The position numbers and the translations under genes were made by a program. Positions 48,229 through 55,750 of a stretch of 64,000 nt of DNA are shown piece after piece. The stretch's first letter is position 1, and every line of letters begins with the position of its first letter. Source of the DNA: Ramlibacter algicola (GTDB taxonomy: Bacteria > Pseudomonadota > Gammaproteobacteria > Burkholderiales > Burkholderiaceae_C); the NCBI RefSeq assembly GCF_016641735.1, contig NZ_JAEDAO010000001.1:1984001-2048000 (forward strand), written 5' to 3'. The notes beneath the pieces are model-generated. The model was not told where the DNA came from and ran no database searches. It was given only the letters and a program-made list of their open reading frames with translations.

Positions 48229-48749
48229 CACGACTTGCCCACTTCTTGCTGCAGGTGCTTGGCGTGCTCCAGGTGCTGCACGAGCGCCGGGCGCACCTTC
48301 TCGATCAGCGCCTTCAGCTCGGCGTTCTTGGCCGACGGCAGCAGCGTCTTGTCGACCGCGTCGATCACCGCCTGGTGGTACGTGACTTCGTTGTCCACGT
48401 AGGCCTTGTCGAAGGCCTTTCCCTTGAGCTTCTTCAGCTTGGCGACGTTGTCGTCGCCGCCCTTCTTGAGGCTGGCGCTGGTGTCGTTCGCTTCCGGCTT
48501 GACGTTCAGCTTCCTGGCCAGGTCGGTGGCCTGCTTGTTGACGGCGGTGTGGTCCGTGACCATCTGCTTGCCGAAGTCCTTGACGGCCTTGGTGGAGCCC
48601 TGCTTCTCGGCCAGCTTGCCGGCGTCGATGTCGACCTGGTTGGCCGTGACCACGATGTGGGCGATCTGGGCGTCGTTCGGGCCCTGCTGGGCGAAGGCGC
48701 CGAGGGACACGGCCGCGAGGCAGGCGGCGATGAAGTGGGAAGTGCGCAT
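48228..48749 (-). CDS. DUF4142 exported protein
   Basis: A 173-residue protein with a cleavable signal (HFIAACLAAVSLGAFAQ). The mature part is a long-helix DUF4142 domain (ANQVDIDAGKLAEKQGST, FGKQMVTDHTAVNKQ, with conserved H and D residues) thought to form a ferritin-like four-helix bundle. Its role is unknown; many genomes place it in stress-response loci. A GGAG site precedes the ATG at 48749, and an ECF-type promoter lies 35-60 bases upstream. First gene of the DUF4142-cupredoxin-sigma unit. Confidence 0.9.
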   Translation of the reverse strand: MRTSHFIAACLAAVSLGAFAQQGPNDAQIAHIVVTANQVDIDAGKLAEKQGSTKAVKDFGKQMVTDHTAVNKQATDLARKLNVKPEANDTSASLKKGGDDNVAKLKKLKGKAFDKAYVDNEVTYHQAVIDAVDKTLLPSAKNAELKALIEKVRPALVQHLEHAKHLQQEVGKS

Positions 48750-48783
48750 CTGGGGATCTCCTTTGGTTGGATGGCACGGGCAC

Positions 48784-48810
48784 AGACGCCGCCAGGTGCG
48801 TCCGCGTTCC
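48784..48810 (-). promoter_or_regulatory. Candidate ECF-sigma promoter of the DUF4142 operon
   Basis: Read on the minus strand, GGAAC (48810-48806) and CGTCT (48788-48784) are separated by 17 bases, the classical ECF spacing. The predicted start is near 48777, leaving a leader of about 28 bases before the DUF4142 ATG. Since the operon's last gene is an ECF sigma factor, autoregulation is the natural reading. Confidence 0.65.
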
Positions 48811-48834
48811 CAGCCCATCCATAATCGGCCCGGC

Positions 48835-50451
48835 ATGGCGCTCATCGAACTCCTGCTGGTGTTGCTGCTCAGCTGCGTGGCGCTGGGCTGGGTGGCCCGC
48901 CACTTCAAGTTCCCGTACCCGATCGCACTGGTCGCCGGCGGCGCCGCGCTGGGCCTGGTACCCAACCTGCCGCCGTCCACCTTCGATCCGCAGCTGATCC
49001 TGGTCGCGGTGCTGCCGCCCATCCTGTACCAGGCTGCGCTGCTCACGTCGTGGACCGACTTCAAGGCCAACCTGCGCGCGATCGGGCTGCTGGCGATCGG
49101 CCTGGTGGCGGCGACGACGCTGGCCGTCGGTGTCGCGCTGAAGGTGATGGTGCCGGACGTGCCGTGGTCCGTCGCCTTCGTGCTCGGCGCCATCGTGTCG
49201 CCGCCCGATGCCGTCGCGGCCACCGCGATCCTGTCGCGCCTGAACATGCCGCGGCGCATCGTCACCATCCTCGAGGGCGAGAGCCTGGTCAACGACGCGT
49301 CGGGCCTGGTCCTCTACAAGTTCGGCGTCGCCGCGGTGCTGACCGGCACCTTCTCGCTGGTCCAGGCCGCCGGCCAGTTCGCGCTGGTGGCCGGCGGCGG
49401 TGTCGTGGTGGGCGTCGTGCTGGCGTTCGCGTACATCGCGGTGCACCGGCGCCTGGGCGACCCGTTCATCGAGGTGCTCACGGTGCTGACGATCCCGTAT
49501 GCGGCCTACCTCGCGGCGGAAGCCGTGCACACGTCGGGCGTGCTGGCGGTCGTGGCCGCGGGGCTGGTGCGGGGGCGCTACTCGCCGGAGATCGTCTCGG
49601 CCGAGATGCGCATCATGGCGCGCTCGGTGTGGAACCTGCTCGTGTTCCTGCTGAACAGCCTGGTGTTCATCCTGATCGGGCTGCAGCTGCCGCAGGTGGT
49701 GAACGCGCTGCGCAACTATCCGCCGGGGGACCTGGCGGCGATCACGGCCGTCGTCACCACGGTGGCCATCGGCGTGCGCTTCGCCTGGGTGCTGCCCACC
49801 GCGTGGCTGCCGCACTGGATCGGCCGGCTGCTGCGCAAGCCGCAGCCGCGCCCGGACAACGCGCAGCTCGCGATCATCGGGTGGTGCGGCATGCGGGGCA
49901 TCGTGTCGCTCGCGGCGGTGCTGGCGTTGCCGCTCGCGCTGCCGGATGGCCGCGCGTTCCCGCACCGCGACCTGCTGATCTTCCTGACCTTCGTCGTGAT
50001 CGTCGTCACGCTGGTGGGGCAGGGCCTGACGCTCGCGCCGCTGATTCGCCGGCTGAGCGTCGGTTCCAGTTGGAGCCTGCACGACGAGCAGGTGCGCATC
50101 CGTGCGTGCATGAGCGGCGCCGCCCTGGCGGCGATCGACCGCGAGGTGGGCGAGCACGGCATCCCGCCGCACTGGGCCGACGGGCTGAAGAAGGAGATCG
50201 CCGACCGCATCGCAGTGGTGGCATCGGAGGACGAGGAGCTCACGCCGCGCCTCGACACCGTGAACCGCCTGCGACAGGCCGCCATCGCGGCCGAGCGCGG
50301 CGAGCTCATTCGCCTGTGGCGCGCCAACGAGATCGGGGACGAGCTGATGCACCACCTGATGGAGATGCTCGACTACGACCAGGCGCGATTGCCGCGCGCA
50401 CGTCCCGCTGCCGCCGACGAGGCCGGGGAGCGCGTGGCAACGGCCGACTGA
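48835..50451 (+). CDS. Na+/H+ antiporter, CPA1 (NhaP) family
   Basis: A 538-residue cation:proton antiporter with about 12 membrane helices in the first 410 residues. The family's ion-binding region VLGAIVSPPDAVAATAIL and GESLVNDASGLVLYKF are present. The last 120 residues form a hydrophilic cytoplasmic tail of helices (EVGEHGIPPHWADGLKKE) as in bacterial NhaP-type proteins. It would help pH or Na+ homeostasis. CATAAT lies nine bases before the ATG at 48835, so the leader is very short. Divergent from DUF4142. Confidence 0.93.
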   Translation: MALIELLLVLLLSCVALGWVARHFKFPYPIALVAGGAALGLVPNLPPSTFDPQLILVAVLPPILYQAALLTSWTDFKANLRAIGLLAIGLVAATTLAVGVALKVMVPDVPWSVAFVLGAIVSPPDAVAATAILSRLNMPRRIVTILEGESLVNDASGLVLYKFGVAAVLTGTFSLVQAAGQFALVAGGGVVVGVVLAFAYIAVHRRLGDPFIEVLTVLTIPYAAYLAAEAVHTSGVLAVVAAGLVRGRYSPEIVSAEMRIMARSVWNLLVFLLNSLVFILIGLQLPQVVNALRNYPPGDLAAITAVVTTVAIGVRFAWVLPTAWLPHWIGRLLRKPQPRPDNAQLAIIGWCGMRGIVSLAAVLALPLALPDGRAFPHRDLLIFLTFVVIVVTLVGQGLTLAPLIRRLSVGSSWSLHDEQVRIRACMSGAALAAIDREVGEHGIPPHWADGLKKEIADRIAVVASEDEELTPRLDTVNRLRQAAIAAERGELIRLWRANEIGDELMHHLMEMLDYDQARLPRARPAAADEAGERVATAD

Positions 50452-50460
50452 CGGCCGGGG

Positions 50461-51720
50461 TCAGAGCACGGGCGCGAGGATCGCGCTGAACCCCTCGCGC
50501 AACCTCTCGCGCGCCGGCCGTCGCCGCCATCCCTCCAGGGTGATGCGCTCGCACTTGCGCAGGTCCGCCTCGAACACTTCCGTCATCCGCTGCGCGAACG
50601 CGGCGTCGTAGACGTTCAGGTTGGCTTCGTCGTTCAGGTGGAACGAGCGCGGGTCGAAGTTGGTCGACCCCACCGACGCGAGAAGCCCGTCGACCAGCAG
50701 CATCTTGCAATGGAACATGGTGGGCTGGTACTCGTAAAGCTCCACGCCGGCCTCGAGCAACGGCCCCCACAGTCCACGCGACGCGTGGCGCACGGTGTCC
50801 TGGTCCGTGTGCCGCCCGGGTGTGATCACGCGCACGCGCACGCCGCGCTGCGCCGCCGACACCAGCGCGGCCAGCGCGACACGATCGGGCACGAAGTACG
50901 CGCTGGCGATGTCGATGCTGCGCACGGACGCGGCGATCGCCAGCATCGTCATCATGAGCATGCTCTCGCTGCCGCCGCTGGGCGAGCTCGCGAACATCTG
51001 TGCCGGCTGGTCGCCGGCGGGCTCGAGCGCGGGGAAGTAGTCCTGGCCGTGCAGCACGCGGCCGGTGGTCTTGCTCCAGTTGGAGAGCATCACGCTCTGC
51101 ATCTGCGCCACCACGGGGCCTTCGACGCGGAAGTGCGAATCGCGCCAGTGCTCGGGGTCCTGGGCATGGCCGCACCACTGCGGCGCGATGCCGACGCCGC
51201 CGGTGAACCCGATGCAGCCGTCGACGATCAGCAGCTTGCGGTGCGTCCGGTTGTTCATGCGGCCCAGGTGGTACCAGCGCAGGGGATGGAACATCCGCAC
51301 CTCGACGCCGGCCTCGCGCATGCGATGCACCAGGTCGACGTCCACCTTGATGCTTCCGACCCAGTCCAGCAGCACGTGCACGCGGACGCCGGCGCGGGCG
51401 CGTTCGGACAGCGCCTCCGCGAACGCCTTGCCGATGTCGCCGGACCAGTAGATGAACGTCTCGAAGAGCACCGTCTTGCGGGCGCCGCGGATGGCCTCCA
51501 GCATCGCCGGGAAGATCTCGTCCCCATTGATGAGGGGCGTGACCTTGTTGCCCGGGACGATCGCGGGACCCATCAACATGCCCATCGCGCGCATGAACTG
51601 CGCGTCGTGCAGCGGGTACAGGTGCTGCACCTCGTGGGCGACGCGCCGCTCGCCGGCGGAAAGATTCACGACCAGCAGGGCGGCCAGGGCCGCGAGGATG
51701 ATGCACACCGCAATCAGCAC
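50461..51720 (-). CDS. Cardiolipin synthase-like phospholipase D protein
   Basis: A 419-residue protein with two HxK-x4-D motifs: H160 (HRKLLIVD) and H337 (HCKMLLVD), each followed by GFTGG or ASVGSTN-type glycines. An N-terminal hydrophobic helix (VCIILAALAALLVVNL) anchors it in the membrane. The arrangement fits a bacterial cardiolipin synthase joining two phosphatidyl groups, ClsB-like in size. Starts at GTG 51720; upstream frame runs far into the neighbouring genes and is not real. Convergent with the antiporter gene, nine bases away. Confidence 0.9.
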   Translation of the reverse strand: MLIAVCIILAALAALLVVNLSAGERRVAHEVQHLYPLHDAQFMRAMGMLMGPAIVPGNKVTPLINGDEIFPAMLEAIRGARKTVLFETFIYWSGDIGKAFAEALSERARAGVRVHVLLDWVGSIKVDVDLVHRMREAGVEVRMFHPLRWYHLGRMNNRTHRKLLIVDGCIGFTGGVGIAPQWCGHAQDPEHWRDSHFRVEGPVVAQMQSVMLSNWSKTTGRVLHGQDYFPALEPAGDQPAQMFASSPSGGSESMLMMTMLAIAASVRSIDIASAYFVPDRVALAALVSAAQRGVRVRVITPGRHTDQDTVRHASRGLWGPLLEAGVELYEYQPTMFHCKMLLVDGLLASVGSTNFDPRSFHLNDEANLNVYDAAFAQRMTEVFEADLRKCERITLEGWRRRPARERLREGFSAILAPVL

Positions 51721-51894
51721 CCTCGCAGCTTGGCAGAGCGCCGCACGGATGAGCGTCAGAACGGTGCGCGAAACGGCGGGCGCCGGCGCCGACGCGTGCG
51801 GGGGAACTGCTCTTGACGCGCTCCCACGGCGGCTGGCACAACGCGCACGCGACCGGTCATTTCGCACTGCCGTCGCGCTCGTAGAAAGGTGAAC

Positions 51895-53184
51895 ATGCCC
51901 GCCCCCAGAAGAACCTGGAGACTCGCCAGCCCGGTGCTGGCCGCGTTGCTTGCCGCTTCGGTGCAAGCGCAGACCGCGGCACAGACGCCCGCACCCGCCG
52001 TCGCGCCGGCACCAGCCCCCGCGACCGCACCGGCCCCCGCACCTGCGGCCGCGCCGTCGTGGCAACAAGGCCGATCCGCCACCGACGACAAGTCGTCGCT
52101 GCACCCGATCGCGCCGATCCTCACCGGACGGCCGGCGAGCGAACTGCCGCTGGACAAGCTGAAGGTGCCGGCGGGATTCAAGGTCGAAGTGTGGGCCGAA
52201 GGCATCCCCGAAGCGCGCTCGCTGGCGCTGGGTGACAAGGGGACGGTGTTCGTCAGCAACCGCAACCTCACGAACGTCTACGCGGTCACCGACCGCGGCG
52301 GCACGCGCGAGGTGAAGAAGATCCTGTCGGGACTGAAGTCGCCCAACGGCATCGCGTTCAGCAAGGGCACGCTGTACGTGGCGGAGCGCCACCGCATCAC
52401 CCGCTACGACGGCATCGAGGATCGCCTGGACAGCCCGCCGGAAGCCAAGGTGGTGATCGACAACCTCGATCCCACCAACCAGGCCGGCCACTTCTGGAAG
52501 TTCCTCGCGATGGGGCCGGACGGCAAGCTGTACTTCAACATCGGCGCGCCCGGCAACATCGTGATGCCCAGCTACATGCAGGCCACGATCAACCGCGTCG
52601 ACCCGGCCACCGGCAAGATGGAACGCGTCGCCGAGGGCGTGCGCAACTCGGTCGGCTTCGACTGGCATCCGCGCACCAAGCAGCTGTGGTTCACCAACCA
52701 TGCGCGCGACTGGGTGGGCGACGACCTGCCCCACGACACGCTGCACCGCGTGACGCGCGCCGGCATGAACTTCGGCTACCCGTTCTGCCACCAGGGCGAC
52801 CTGCCGGATCCCGAGTTCGGCAAGGCCCGCTCCTGCGCCGAGTTCGACAAGCCGGCGCTCAACCTCGGTGCGCACGTCGCGCCGCTGGGCATGCGCTTCT
52901 ACACGGGGTCGATGTTCCCGGCCGAGTACCGCGACTCCATGCTGGTCGCGCTGCACGGCTCGTGGAACCGCACGACCAAGCAGGGCTACAGCGTCGTGCG
53001 CGTCGTGTCGGACGCCAAGGGCGGCATGAAGCTGCAGCCCTTCCTCGAAGGCTTCCTGCAGGACGCCAAGGCCGACCCGCCCATGTGGGGCCGTCCGGTC
53101 GACGTGCTGCAACTGCGCGACGGCTCGGTGCTGGTCAGCGACGACTACAACGGGGTGATCTACCGCGTGAGCTATGCGAAGTAG
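51895..53184 (+). CDS. PQQ-type sorbosone dehydrogenase-like protein
   Basis: A 429-residue exported beta-propeller of the soluble glucose/sorbosone dehydrogenase family. The signal peptide is followed by a Pro/Ala-rich tether of about 30 residues (APAPAPATAPAPAPAAAP). The catalytic domain reads PAGFKVEVWAEGIPEARSL, KSPNGIAFSKGTLYVAER, NSVGFDWHPRTKQLWFTNHARD, WNRTTKQGYSVVRV and ends GVIYRVSY. It should use PQQ and pass electrons to a cytochrome c, which overlaps it by 11 bases downstream. Sugar substrate unknown. The ATG at 51895 follows AAAGGTG. Confidence 0.9.
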   Translation: MPAPRRTWRLASPVLAALLAASVQAQTAAQTPAPAVAPAPAPATAPAPAPAAAPSWQQGRSATDDKSSLHPIAPILTGRPASELPLDKLKVPAGFKVEVWAEGIPEARSLALGDKGTVFVSNRNLTNVYAVTDRGGTREVKKILSGLKSPNGIAFSKGTLYVAERHRITRYDGIEDRLDSPPEAKVVIDNLDPTNQAGHFWKFLAMGPDGKLYFNIGAPGNIVMPSYMQATINRVDPATGKMERVAEGVRNSVGFDWHPRTKQLWFTNHARDWVGDDLPHDTLHRVTRAGMNFGYPFCHQGDLPDPEFGKARSCAEFDKPALNLGAHVAPLGMRFYTGSMFPAEYRDSMLVALHGSWNRTTKQGYSVVRVVSDAKGGMKLQPFLEGFLQDAKADPPMWGRPVDVLQLRDGSVLVSDDYNGVIYRVSYAK

Positions 53185-53740
53185 GGCGCGCGCCTGGTGC
53201 GCGGTGCTGCTGGTGGCGGGGGGCGTGGGCGCGGCCCATGCCGCCGCGGATCCGCAACTGTGCTTCGCCTGCCACGGGCCGAACGGCAACTCGACCAATC
53301 CGGCGGTGCCGTCGCTCGCGGCGCAGCCGGCCCAGTTCATCGGCACGCAGCTGGTGATGTTCCGCGAGAAGCAGCGCCACGACCCGCAGATGTCTCCCAT
53401 CGCGGCGCCGCTGTCGAACGCGGACATCAGCGCGCTGGGCAAGTTCTTCGCGGCGCAGGAACACGCGGCACCCAAGGCGAACCCGTCGCAGGACATGGCC
53501 GACGCAGGCCGCCGCGCCACGGAGAAATTCAATTGCGTGGCGTGCCATGGGCCGGCGCTGAAGGGCCAGCAGCACATCCCGCGGCTGGCCGGCCAGCAGG
53601 CCGAGTACCTGCGCGCGCAGTTGCGCGGCTTCAAGGCCGGCACGCGCTTCGACATGGACGGCAACATGACCGCGGCCGCGCAGCCGCTGTCCATGGCGGA
53701 CATCGACGTGCTGGCGGAGTACCTGGCTTCGCTGCCCTAG
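53174..53740 (+). CDS. Dihaem cytochrome c
   Basis: A 188-residue periplasmic cytochrome c4-like protein. The signal peptide ends near residue 24. Two class I haem sites are present, C30-x-x-C33-H34 (CFACHG) and C121-x-x-C124-H125 (CVACHG), each followed by a distal methionine region. It is the probable electron acceptor of the sorbosone dehydrogenase-like protein, because the gene overlaps that coding region by 11 bases and must be translated from the same mRNA. Confidence 0.94.
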   Translation: MRSRARAWCAVLLVAGGVGAAHAAADPQLCFACHGPNGNSTNPAVPSLAAQPAQFIGTQLVMFREKQRHDPQMSPIAAPLSNADISALGKFFAAQEHAAPKANPSQDMADAGRRATEKFNCVACHGPALKGQQHIPRLAGQQAEYLRAQLRGFKAGTRFDMDGNMTAAAQPLSMADIDVLAEYLASLP

Positions 53741-53760
53741 GCGGGCAGGGGGGCGCGGGG

Positions 53761-54165
53761 CTAGGCGGCCTCGCCGCCCGGCGCCTTCTTGGGGGACATC
53801 AGCTCGATGACCAGCCGCGCCAGCTCGCTGGTCTCGGCGGGACGGGGCACGTACAGGTCGGCGCCCGCCGCCAGGCCGGCCTGGACGTCGGCTTCCTTGT
53901 CGAACAGCGAGGAGAAGAGCACCACCCGCTTGCCGGCGCCCTTGTCGGACCGGCGCACGCGGCGGCAGAACTCCAGGCCGGACATGCCCGGCAGGTGCAC
54001 GTCCACCAGCATGGCCGACGCCTCCGTCCACAAGGGCATGGCGGCTTCGGCGTGGGCGGCGGAGGTCACTTTCATGCCGGCTTCGGAAAGCGCCCGGCAG
54101 AGGGCGTAGCGCGCGGCGGGGTTGTCTTCGATGACGAGGACGCGATTGGGCACGGGGTCGATCAT
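53761..54165 (-). CDS. Single-domain response regulator (receiver only) 1
   Basis: A 134-residue receiver. The acidic pair E13-D14, the phospho-acceptor D55 and S85/S86 are present, but the lysine that normally precedes the conserved proline is arginine (R108-P109). The residue change may alter the phosphorylation switch. There is no output domain, so it would act by protein contact. It is convergent with the cytochrome gene and divergent from receiver 2 across 76 bp. No sensor kinase is near. Confidence 0.85.
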   Translation of the reverse strand: MIDPVPNRVLVIEDNPAARYALCRALSEAGMKVTSAAHAEAAMPLWTEASAMLVDVHLPGMSGLEFCRRVRRSDKGAGKRVVLFSSLFDKEADVQAGLAAGADLYVPRPAETSELARLVIELMSPKKAPGGEAA

Positions 54166-54241
54166 ACGCCTGAGTTCAATGCACGCAACGCCGCGGCGCG
54201 ATGCGCACCACGGCTTGGCTCGGCGGTGGTACGTTCCCGAC

Positions 54242-54589
54242 GTGCAGCCCTCCGTGGTCATCCTCGATAGTGCCGTCGACGCCGCGGTGTCGCTGGCGAC
54301 GGCATTGTGTGAGCGCGGCGTTCCCGCGACCTTCGCCGCGACGGCGCGGGAAGCGACCGCGGCGGCCGCCATCGCCCATCCCACCGCGGTCCTGATCGAC
54401 CTCACGGTGCAGGCCGCCCTCGACCAGTTGTGCGAGGAACTGCGCATGGTCGCGCCGGGCGCGCGGCTGATCGCGCTGTCCGACTGGAGCGACCCCGGCC
54501 ACTTCGACAAGGCGATGGCCTGCGGCTTCGACCACTTCGTGATCAAGCCTGCAGCGATGGAAACAGTGCTGCAGGCCGTGCGAGGCTGA
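54242..54589 (+). CDS. Single-domain response regulator (receiver only) 2, atypical
   Basis: A 115-residue receiver-like protein. D53 (AVLIDLTVQ), S80 and K102 (VIKPAAM) are in the expected places, but the metal-binding acidic pair is reduced to D9-S10. It may bind phosphate poorly. It begins at GTG 54242; ATG codons upstream give an N-terminal extension with no receiver character. Five bases separate its stop from the convergent receiver 3 gene. Confidence 0.75.
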   Translation: MQPSVVILDSAVDAAVSLATALCERGVPATFAATAREATAAAAIAHPTAVLIDLTVQAALDQLCEELRMVAPGARLIALSDWSDPGHFDKAMACGFDHFVIKPAAMETVLQAVRG

Positions 54590-54594
54590 AAGGC

Positions 54595-55020
54595 CTACAC
54601 CGGCGGCGGCGTCGCGGCCTTGGCGCGATTCAGCGCCCAGGCGCGAAGCGAATCGCGCAGGTCGAAATAGCTCACGGGTTTCTGGTGGTGTTCGTCGAAC
54701 CCCGCCGCCTTCGAGCGGACGAGATCGTCGGGGGTGCTCAGCGCGGACACCGCGATCAGCAGCGTCGAGGGCGAGCGCGCCTTCAGTTCGCGCGCGACAT
54801 CCCAGCCGTTGAGCAGCGGCATGTGGATGTCGAGGATGGCGACGTCGAACCGCTCGAGGATCGCGGCCGCGGCGGCACCGAGGCCGTCGTACTCGACGCG
54901 CACGCTGTGCCCGTCCTCGCGCAGGATCGTGCCGAGCATGTCGGCTGCTTCCCCGACGTCCTCGGCCACGAGCACGCGCAGGACGGGGACGTGGCGTGCT
55001 GCGGGTCCGTCTTCATGCAT
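54595..55020 (-). CDS. Single-domain response regulator (receiver only) 3
   Basis: A 141-residue receiver with the whole conserved set: E20-D21, phospho-acceptor D64 (AILDIHMP), S in AVSALS, and K-P in HHQKPVS. A 12-residue N-terminal extension and a proline-rich C-terminal tail (AATPPPV) flank the domain. The ATG at 55020 is nearer to a GATAAT element than the earlier in-frame ATG at 55065, which has no receiver sequence after it. Likely phosphorylated by a kinase encoded elsewhere. Confidence 0.85.
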   Translation of the reverse strand: MHEDGPAARHVPVLRVLVAEDVGEAADMLGTILREDGHSVRVEYDGLGAAAAAILERFDVAILDIHMPLLNGWDVARELKARSPSTLLIAVSALSTPDDLVRSKAAGFDEHHQKPVSYFDLRDSLRAWALNRAKAATPPPV

Positions 55021-55166
55021 GCGTTGGTCATTATCCCCAGTGATTGCCCGGTCGCGCCAGTGCACTAATCCTCAGGCCGGTCCCATCTCATCATCACCCT
55101 GTCATCGGTCGCGATCCTGACTTGCGCACCACGCGCGGACGGGCAAAATCAGGAATGAGCATCGGA

Positions 55167-55322
55167 CGGCGCGATCGCCGGTGTTCGACGCAGTGCTGCA
55201 GCGGCGTGACCTGGCCGGCGTCACTGGAGCGAGAGCCCGCGGGGCTCCGCTCTTCGACGCTGGCTCCGCACTTGCAGTGCTAAGCCTGAACTCGTCCCCG
55301 TCGAAGCCCCATCCCTTCGACG
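55167..55322 (+). ncRNA. Hairpin-rich leader or possible structured RNA, unassigned
   Basis: Four hairpins follow each other: CGGCG-cgat-CGCCG (55167-55180), GTGAC/GTCAC (55206-55224), a GC-rich stem from GAGC 55227 to GCTC 55252, and GCACT-tgc-AGTGC (55268-55280). Then CGTCGAAG (55299-55306) can pair with CTTCGACG on either side (55252-55259 or 55315-55322), so two alternative structures exclude each other. It lies upstream of the small coiled-coil gene at 55347. No known RNA family was recognised. Confidence 0.4.
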
Positions 55323-55346
55323 CTTGGGACCGGATGGTTGGTTGGA

Positions 55347-55580
55347 ATGATCGAAGAATCTCGCCGCCTTGCGGACGACTGGAAACAGGCCGAGGAAGCG
55401 CAGAAGGAGGCCGAAGCCCTGCTGAAGGAGGCCTGGCACTCCTACTTCTCCAAGGACGGGCGCGCACCCAGTGCGGAACTCATCGCGGAAGTCACCCGCT
55501 TGCGCCGGATCGCAGAGCAGAAGCTGCAGGAGGCGATCGAGTGCGCGCAATCCGACGTGAAGGCCCTGGACCGGCGCTGA
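55347..55580 (+). CDS. Small coiled-coil protein, unknown
   Basis: A 77-residue, highly charged helical protein: residues 1-30 (EESRRLADDWKQAEEAQKEAE) and 40-75 (AELIAEVTRLRRIAEQKLQEA) have heptad-like spacing of Leu/Ala/Val, suggesting a helical hairpin or coiled coil. No signal or membrane segment. The ATG at 55347 is preferred; a TTG at 55338 would add three residues. It follows the hairpin-rich region and precedes tRNA-Gly on the opposite strand by 19 bp. No family recognised. Confidence 0.7.
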   Translation: MIEESRRLADDWKQAEEAQKEAEALLKEAWHSYFSKDGRAPSAELIAEVTRLRRIAEQKLQEAIECAQSDVKALDRR

Positions 55581-55599
55581 CACAGCCGCCGCAGGCGGC

Positions 55600-55673
55600 T
55601 GGAGCGGGCGATGGGAATCGAACCCACGTCTTGAGCTTGGGAAGCTCAGGTCCTGCCATTGAACGACGCCCGC
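55600..55673 (-). tRNA. tRNA-Gly with anticodon CCC, CCA encoded
   Basis: Reading the minus strand: acceptor stem GCGGGCG pairs with CGCCCGC, discriminator T, and CCA is encoded at the 3' end. The T-arm contains GGTTCGATTCC. The anticodon arm TGAGC-TTCCCAA-GCTCA places CCC at positions 34-36, reading glycine codon GGG. Length is 74 nt with CCA, usual for tRNA-Gly. No other tRNA is near. Confidence 0.95.
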
Positions 55674-55750
55674 AGGGAAGGCGCGCAGTTTAACGCAGCG
55701 CATGCGACAAGCCGGGCGCGTGGCCCGGCTTGTCACGATCGCGCGTGCGA

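Noticed and set aside
50461..53703. 1080-codon extension of the cardiolipin synthase frame
   Set aside because: Only the first 419 codons from GTG 51720 show family motifs. The rest is antisense to the sorbosone dehydrogenase and cytochrome genes.
55103..55340. 6S RNA
   Set aside because: A ggtgttcg word and a hairpin chain recall 6S, but I could not trace the closing stem and central bubble. It is kept only as an unassigned structured region.
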